8,199 bases of DNA from Deltaproteobacteria bacterium (GTDB taxonomy: Bacteria > Desulfobacterota > Desulfuromonadia > Desulfuromonadales > BM103). The notes below the pieces were generated by a model. That model was not told the origin of the DNA and did no database searches. It worked only from the letters and a program-made list of their open reading frames with translations. This document shows positions 5,604 to 8,199 of this stretch, piece by piece. Position numbers and translations under genes: made by a program. The first letter of the stretch is position 1, and each line of letters begins with the position of its first letter. The DNA is taken from contig JAGXHL010000002.1 in assembly GCA_024636215.1 (NCBI GenBank), positions 1 to 8,199 on the forward strand, in the 5' to 3' direction.

Positions 5604-6671
5604 TCACGTCTCACCGTCTTGATCATCGCCGGTATCCAGCTGCTTCACCATCCGGTCGAAGTCGCTTTCAAACAGCCGGTCCTGCACGATGCGATATTTT
5701 TCGAACTCACTTTCGGCATGCGCCTTGGCGATCTCCGCTGTCACCTTACCCGCGTCCTGCAGTATTTCACGGTCGGTCGCCGCGATGAAGCGGTTCAGGC
5801 GGGTTTCCCAGTCCTGCATAGTCATGGGGATTTTGCGCAGGGCCATGTCCTCGGCCACATCCAGGTAAGCGTTCACCAGCCGGGACAGTTGGGCCATTTC
5901 ATCTTCTGTCAGGTAGTTTTTGGCCACGCTGACATCGAACTTCTGGATTTTCCCCTGTGGGGCATCCTTCCAGGCGGTCAGGCCCATGTACTGTTTCTCG
6001 GCATCGGCGCGATTGACGATGACCTCCGCAGCAGTCTGGCCGTGGATGGACCAATGCAGCTTGTTCTGTACTGTGGCGAAAAAGCGCTTGGTAGCCTGGG
6101 CGGTGACGTCGTAGTCGATGGAGGTGGCGTAGATGTCGGTTATCTTCTGGTAGAACTTGCGTTCGGAGAGGCGGATCTCCCGGATGCGTTGCAGTTGCTC
6201 TTCAAAATATTGTTCGGTCAGGATGGAACCGCCGCTTTTGATGCGCTCGTCATCCATCACGTAGGCCTTGATGGTGTACTCATCGATGATGGTGGTGGCC
6301 CACTTGCGGAACTGCACGGCCCGTTCGGAGTTGACTTTGTAACCCACGGAGATAATGGCGGGGAGCTTGTAGTGCTTGGTGTTGTAGGTCTTGCCGTCGG
6401 CGGCAGTTATTCGAAAATTTCGAATAACTGAATTTTCTTGCAACTCACTGTCGGAGAACACCTTTTTCAGGTGGTAGTTGATGGTGTTAGTTTCCACATC
6501 ATAAAGCACGCCCATCATCTTCTGGGTCAGCCAGATGCTTTCGTCGGCATAAACCGCCTCGACCCCGCCGCTGCCGCTGGCGGCGATAAAGGTGAGATAT
6601 TCCGCCGCAGATGAGCGAACGATGGATCGTTCCAGGTTTTTTGACGACTGTGGCTTTTTGTTCTTGCTCAT
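5604..6671 (-). CDS. rhuM: RhuM-family protein
   Basis: This is a 355-residue protein of the virulence RhuM family, named after a gene in Salmonella pathogenicity island 3 whose molecular role is unknown. Members are also common inside type I restriction-modification operons and defence islands. Residues ~38-72 (VYADESIWLTQKMM then YHLKKVF) are the N-terminal HTH/Bro-N-like part. The family core follows at 76-127 (ELQENSVIRNFRIT, KHYKLPAIISVGYKVNSE, then RAVQFRKWAT). The central and C-terminal parts are helical (LTEDEMAQLSRLVNAYLDVAEDMA, 254-277). The length is usual, and the frame is intact. The start has GAGGA 8 bp upstream. There are no hsdM, hsdS or hsdR genes in the window, so the usual partner is absent or lies outside. 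A 27-bp perfect palindrome is embedded at codons 81-89. Confidence 0.88.
   Translation of the reverse strand: MSKNKKPQSSKNLERSIVRSSAAEYLTFIAASGSGGVEAVYADESIWLTQKMMGVLYDVETNTINYHLKKVFSDSELQENSVIRNFRITAADGKTYNTKHYKLPAIISVGYKVNSERAVQFRKWATTIIDEYTIKAYVMDDERIKSGGSILTEQYFEEQLQRIREIRLSERKFYQKITDIYATSIDYDVTAQATKRFFATVQNKLHWSIHGQTAAEVIVNRADAEKQYMGLTAWKDAPQGKIQKFDVSVAKNYLTEDEMAQLSRLVNAYLDVAEDMALRKIPMTMQDWETRLNRFIAATDREILQDAGKVTAEIAKAHAESEFEKYRIVQDRLFESDFDRMVKQLDTGDDQDGET
6404..6430. repeat. 27-bp perfect palindrome inside rhuM
   Basis: The left arm CAGTTATTCGAAA (6404-6416), a single central A (6417), and the right arm TTTCGAATAACTG (6418-6430) are perfectly complementary over 13 bp. It encodes V-I-R-N-F-R-I-T of the RhuM core (residues 82-89). 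The central part closely resembles the palindrome at 6713-6735. Confidence 0.85.
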
Positions 6672-6712
6672 CCTTGTCTTCCTCTTTTTGGCATGCGAAG
6701 TGGGGCTTTACT

Positions 6713-6735
6713 GAAATTCGGAAATTCCGGATTTC
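6713..6735. repeat. 23-bp palindrome upstream of rhuM
   Basis: The left arm GAAATTCGGAA (6713-6723), central A, and right arm TTCCGGATTTC (6725-6735) have a single mismatch, which becomes a G-U pair in plus-strand RNA. It lies in the 74-bp gap between the 165-residue gene and rhuM. Translated out of frame on the minus strand it gives IRNFRIS, almost the same peptide as the palindrome inside rhuM. An operator, an mRNA hairpin controlling rhuM or a mobile palindromic repeat are all possible. Confidence 0.75.
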
Positions 6736-6745
6736 TTTGTTCTGA

Positions 6746-7243
6746 TCAGTCCGCCGGATCTTTGATGACAATATCAGGCTGTTTTCCCAGCTCATCCTCG
6801 GGCACGAAAACCAGCCGCATCCCCCAGCCGGAGAAGGTGGTGAGCATGGTGCCGAACTCCTCCAGGGTGAACTCCTGGTCGTCAATTTCAATGACCGCTC
6901 TGCGTCCCTCTTCGTTATGGATGATGCAGCGCAGCACGTCACCGCGCGGCGACCACTGGTCGCAGCGCTCGGAATATTCCACCTGCGGTCTGCCGACGGG
7001 GATTTCAACCGCCTCGTGAACGTAGTTGGCGATGGCTTCTTGCTGGGCCAGCAGAACCTGATTGTGGCAGTGCAGGATATCCTCGTCACTCATCAGGCTG
7101 AGGTCGGAATCGAGCTTGAGGTTGACTCCGCCAACCGTCGGGTCGCGGTAGTCGATGACAGCATAGTCGCCGTCGCGGGTGATGATGACTTCACTCAGAT
7201 CGGCGATATGGGGTCTTTTGAGGCGATTGATTGGTTTGGGCAT
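6746..7243 (-). CDS. Conserved protein of unknown function (possibly DUF7713)
   Basis: This is a 165-residue acidic, soluble protein. The N-terminus PKPINRLKRPHIADLSEVIITRDGDYA and a C-terminal block at residues ~85-150 (RPQVEYSERCDQWSPRGDVLRC, then IDDQEFTLEEFGTMLTTFSGWGMRL) are coherent and look strongly conserved. I recall similar proteins in accessory regions, possibly labelled DUF7713, but cannot confirm that and know no function. The ATG at 7243-7241 overlaps the TAA of the upstream interrupted frame (TAATG). A GGAG site at 7256-7253 lies 9 bp upstream, inside the end of that frame, so the two were built as a translationally coupled pair. rhuM follows after 74 bp with no clear terminator, so the three may share a transcript. 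Confidence 0.75.
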   Translation of the reverse strand: MPKPINRLKRPHIADLSEVIITRDGDYAVIDYRDPTVGGVNLKLDSDLSLMSDEDILHCHNQVLLAQQEAIANYVHEAVEIPVGRPQVEYSERCDQWSPRGDVLRCIIHNEEGRRAVIEIDDQEFTLEEFGTMLTTFSGWGMRLVFVPEDELGKQPDIVIKDPAD

Positions 7244-7252
7244 TAGTTGTAA

Positions 7253-7256
7253 CTCC
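7253..7256 (-). promoter_or_regulatory. Ribosome-binding site and TAATG coupling junction
   Basis: GGAG lies 9 bp before the ATG of the 165-residue gene and within the last codons of the upstream interrupted frame, whose TAA (7245-7243) shares its last base with the ATG. This junction is the main reason to believe that the upstream frame down to 7243 was once one translated gene. Confidence 0.6.
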
Positions 7257-7384
7257 AGTTAATGCGTGATTTGGGTCGGTCTGAATCTCCGCCCCAGCTG
7301 TAGGAACGATAGAGAACGGGCAGGTCGTTATCACAGGCAAATTTTCTGATTGCTTCTACTATGACCATCGCCGCAAATCCATTC

Positions 7385-7420
7385 TGACTCCAGCCGTGAC
7401 TCTAGCCGTGACTCTAGCCG
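7385..7420. repeat. Three-copy 12-bp tandem repeat carrying stop codons
   Basis: The units are TGACTCCAGCCG (7385-7396), then TGACTCTAGCCG twice (7397-7408 and 7409-7420), followed by a degenerate partial unit from 7421. On the minus strand each unit gives S-H-G plus one codon, TGG in the first and TAG in the other two. The unit length is a multiple of three, so changing copy number keeps the frame. Confidence 0.9.
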
Positions 7421-7640
7421 TGACTTGCCGACTCAACCTTGAGATTCTTGATTGCCTGAATGGTGTTGACCAGTTCGGCCTTAATCTCGTGCCGCTCGGT
7501 GTTGTAGTGGCTGAAGGCGTTTAGCACCAGCAGGGGCAGGTTGCGATCCCGCTTGATGTCGCTTCTGGTTAATTCCTGTGTCTGCCATGTTGTCGCCTTT
7601 TGCGGCGTATCGGAAAGTAGCATCGACGCCGAATACAACT

Positions 7641-7676
7641 GGGTCCTTGACTGGGCCCTTGACCGGGCCCTTGGGT
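7641..7676. repeat. Second 12-bp tandem repeat in the same frame
   Basis: The units are GGGTCCTTGACT (7641-7652), GGGCCCTTGACC (7653-7664) and GGGCCCTTGGGT (7665-7676). They are imperfect but clear and lie in the N-terminal part of the interrupted frame, where they encode P-R-A-R, S-R-A-Q and S-R-T-Q. The unit has the same length as the repeat at 7385-7420 but a different sequence apart from a shared TGACT. Confidence 0.8.
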
Positions 7677-7771
7677 CTTTCGGCATCACCCTCGCAGATT
7701 CCGGCTCGGCTTTAAGGGGATGTAGTACAAAAACAGGCATTTTAAATCACGTAAATTGTTAATATTGCGCG

Positions 7772-7789
7772 ACTTTCGGATTTGAAAGT
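7772..7789. repeat. Inverted repeat upstream of the interrupted gene
   Basis: ACTTTC (7772-7777), 6-bp spacer, GAAAGT (7784-7789), perfect arms. It directly adjoins a minus-strand TTGACA at 7794-7789, 32 bp before the first possible start codon, so a regulatory site is plausible. Confidence 0.4.
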
Positions 7790-7830
7790 GTCAAACTTCT
7801 GTAACCAGCTTATCTTACACAATATTTTTT

Positions 7831-7937
7831 CCATCAAATAGCCATCAAATAAAAATTACGGCATAACATGCTGTAATAAAAGGAAAACTAAAGTACACCT
7901 GACCTGAAAAGCTACCCATGTCAAATACCCATCAAAT
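7831..7937. repeat. Paired CCATCAAAT direct repeats
   Basis: Exact copies lie at 7831-7839, 7842-7850 and 7929-7937. A variant with two extra bases (CCATGTCAAAT) lies at 7916-7926. They form two pairs with 11-13 bp between starts, about one helical turn. The copies at 7842 and 7929 extend to a similar A-rich tail. The sites are too short for classic iterons; a regulator site is the simplest reading. Confidence 0.5.
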
Positions 7938-8102
7938 GAAAATCATGCCCAGAATGGCACGTAACGCATGAATTTTCGGCTTGCAGAGTGGTATTGGACA
8001 TGAAGTTACGCTGCATCCCTCTCTCGTTCCTCAAAATCGCCTTAAAAACACAACCCACGACAAATAAGTTGATTTTTCAGCACAAACGAACGATATATTT
8101 AT

Positions 8103-8124
8103 GTAGCTTATCTACCATGTGTAG
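8103..8124 (+). other. Alternative hairpins before the terminator
   Basis: GTAG (8103-8106), CTAC (8112-8115) and GTAG (8121-8124) allow two mutually exclusive 4-bp hairpins just ahead of the terminator. A possible promoter lies upstream (TTGATT at 8069-8074 and TATATT at 8094-8099, 19-bp spacing). Short stems make this weak. Confidence 0.25.
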
Positions 8125-8134
8125 AAGGAGTAAC

Positions 8135-8166
8135 GAAGCCGTCCCTCGGGGCGGCTTCAGCTTTTT
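8135..8166 (+). terminator. Rho-independent terminator, plus strand
   Basis: The stem is GAAGCCG plus CCC (8135-8141, 8143-8145) with GGG plus CGGCTTC (8149-8158). There is one bulged T (8142) and a TCG loop, followed by AGC and five T residues (8162-8166). On the minus strand no T-run follows the stem, so it acts on plus-strand transcripts. No plus-strand gene precedes it in the window. Confidence 0.8.
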
Positions 8167-8199
8167 GAGCCTTTTCTCCAGCGCCAGTCAAGCAATTTA

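Larger units (their letters stand above)
7243..7740 (-). pseudogene. Gene interrupted by two in-frame amber codons in a tandem repeat
   Basis: From ATG at 7740-7738 the frame is open for 108 codons and meets TAG at 7416-7414. Twelve bases later it meets a second TAG (7404-7402). It is then open for 52 more codons to TAA at 7245-7243, exactly at the start of the next gene. Across the break the protein reads KVESASHG*SHG*SHGWSQN and continues with FAAMVIVEAIRKFACDND and a W/Y/S-rich tail, so composition looks protein-like on both sides. Both stops sit in identical 12-bp units; the adjacent unit has TGG in their place. Residues ~21-34 come from another 12-bp repeat. I do not recognise the protein. 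The ATG has a poor ribosome-binding site, so the true start may be internal (7686-7684 or 7623-7621). It may be a pseudogene, a reversible switch or two short genes. Confidence 0.45.
7741..8134. other. AT-rich non-coding region
   Basis: No convincing gene occurs on either strand in these ~390 bp. It contains a 6-bp-arm inverted repeat, ACTTTC-N6-GAAAGT (7772-7789), next to a TTGACA on the minus strand (7794-7789) that has no -10 at a suitable distance. It also holds two pairs of CCATCAAAT-type direct repeats (7831-7937). Read on the minus strand these are TTTGATGG copies that could serve as weak -35 elements, for example TTGATG, 17 bp, GATAAG. A promoter for the minus-strand genes should lie here, but no clear one is visible. 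Confidence 0.5.

Noticed and set aside
5529..6431. 300-codon plus-strand frame opposite rhuM
   Set aside because: It is antisense to a recognisable RhuM-family gene, has low-complexity V/G/L-rich composition and no recognisable domain.
6971..6980. Palindrome GGAATATTCC
   Set aside because: Ten base pairs inside a coding region are expected by chance, and it has no link to the other palindromes.
6499..7089. 196-codon minus-strand frame spanning the gap before rhuM
   Set aside because: It overlaps the 165-residue gene and rhuM in another frame and has a composition typical of an out-of-frame read. Only the IRNFRIS peptide in the palindrome is of interest.
7999..8199. Open plus-strand frame running to the window end
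   Set aside because: It reads straight through a strong terminator, lacks a ribosome-binding site and resembles no protein.

Overview
All recognisable protein genes in this window lie on the minus strand, so it reads right to left. The content is accessory: a GNAT/DUF1778 toxin-antitoxin operon, a lone CopG-type antitoxin, a RhuM-family gene, a pRiA4b ORF-3-like zinc protein with two conserved partners of unknown role, a truncated HTH-nucleotidyltransferase gene and a gene broken by amber codons. There is no rRNA, tRNA, CRISPR array, recognisable transposase or core-metabolism gene. The coding GC level and the gene families would fit a Desulfuromonas/Geobacter-type member of Desulfobacterota or a gammaproteobacterium. 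Nothing here settles that, so the host is an inference of low confidence.

Right end (7741-8199): AT-rich and without a convincing gene. It carries paired CCATCAAAT direct repeats, a short inverted repeat upstream of the first minus-strand reading frame, and a strong plus-strand rho-independent terminator with no plus-strand gene in front of it. Next (7740-5604) is a gene set of three: a reading frame split by two in-frame TAG codons inside a 12-bp tandem repeat, then a 165-residue conserved protein joined to it by a TAATG overlap, then a RhuM-family protein. Two palindromes with a shared core occur here, one inside rhuM and one just upstream of it.

Centre (5512-3185): three closely spaced genes encode a DUF6880-like protein, a pRiA4b ORF-3-like protein with a zinc-binding motif at each end, and a small conserved protein. 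Then come an orphan CopG/BrnA-like antitoxin (3115-2888) and a complete type II toxin-antitoxin operon (2751-1949). That operon has a near-consensus promoter flanked by two identical-arm operators. A 446-residue HTH/coiled-coil protein (1938-598) follows the toxin by 10 bp and is probably its third gene.

Left end (1-597): the first ~35 codons of an HTH-nucleotidyltransferase gene survive at 492-358 with an intact-looking double operator and promoter; the rest of the gene is gone. Beyond it, 1-300 folds into several nested helices and may be part of a group II intron or another structured RNA.

The most interesting points are the amber-bearing tandem repeat, where losing two units would restore a full reading frame, the paired palindromes around rhuM, and the two double-operator architectures.
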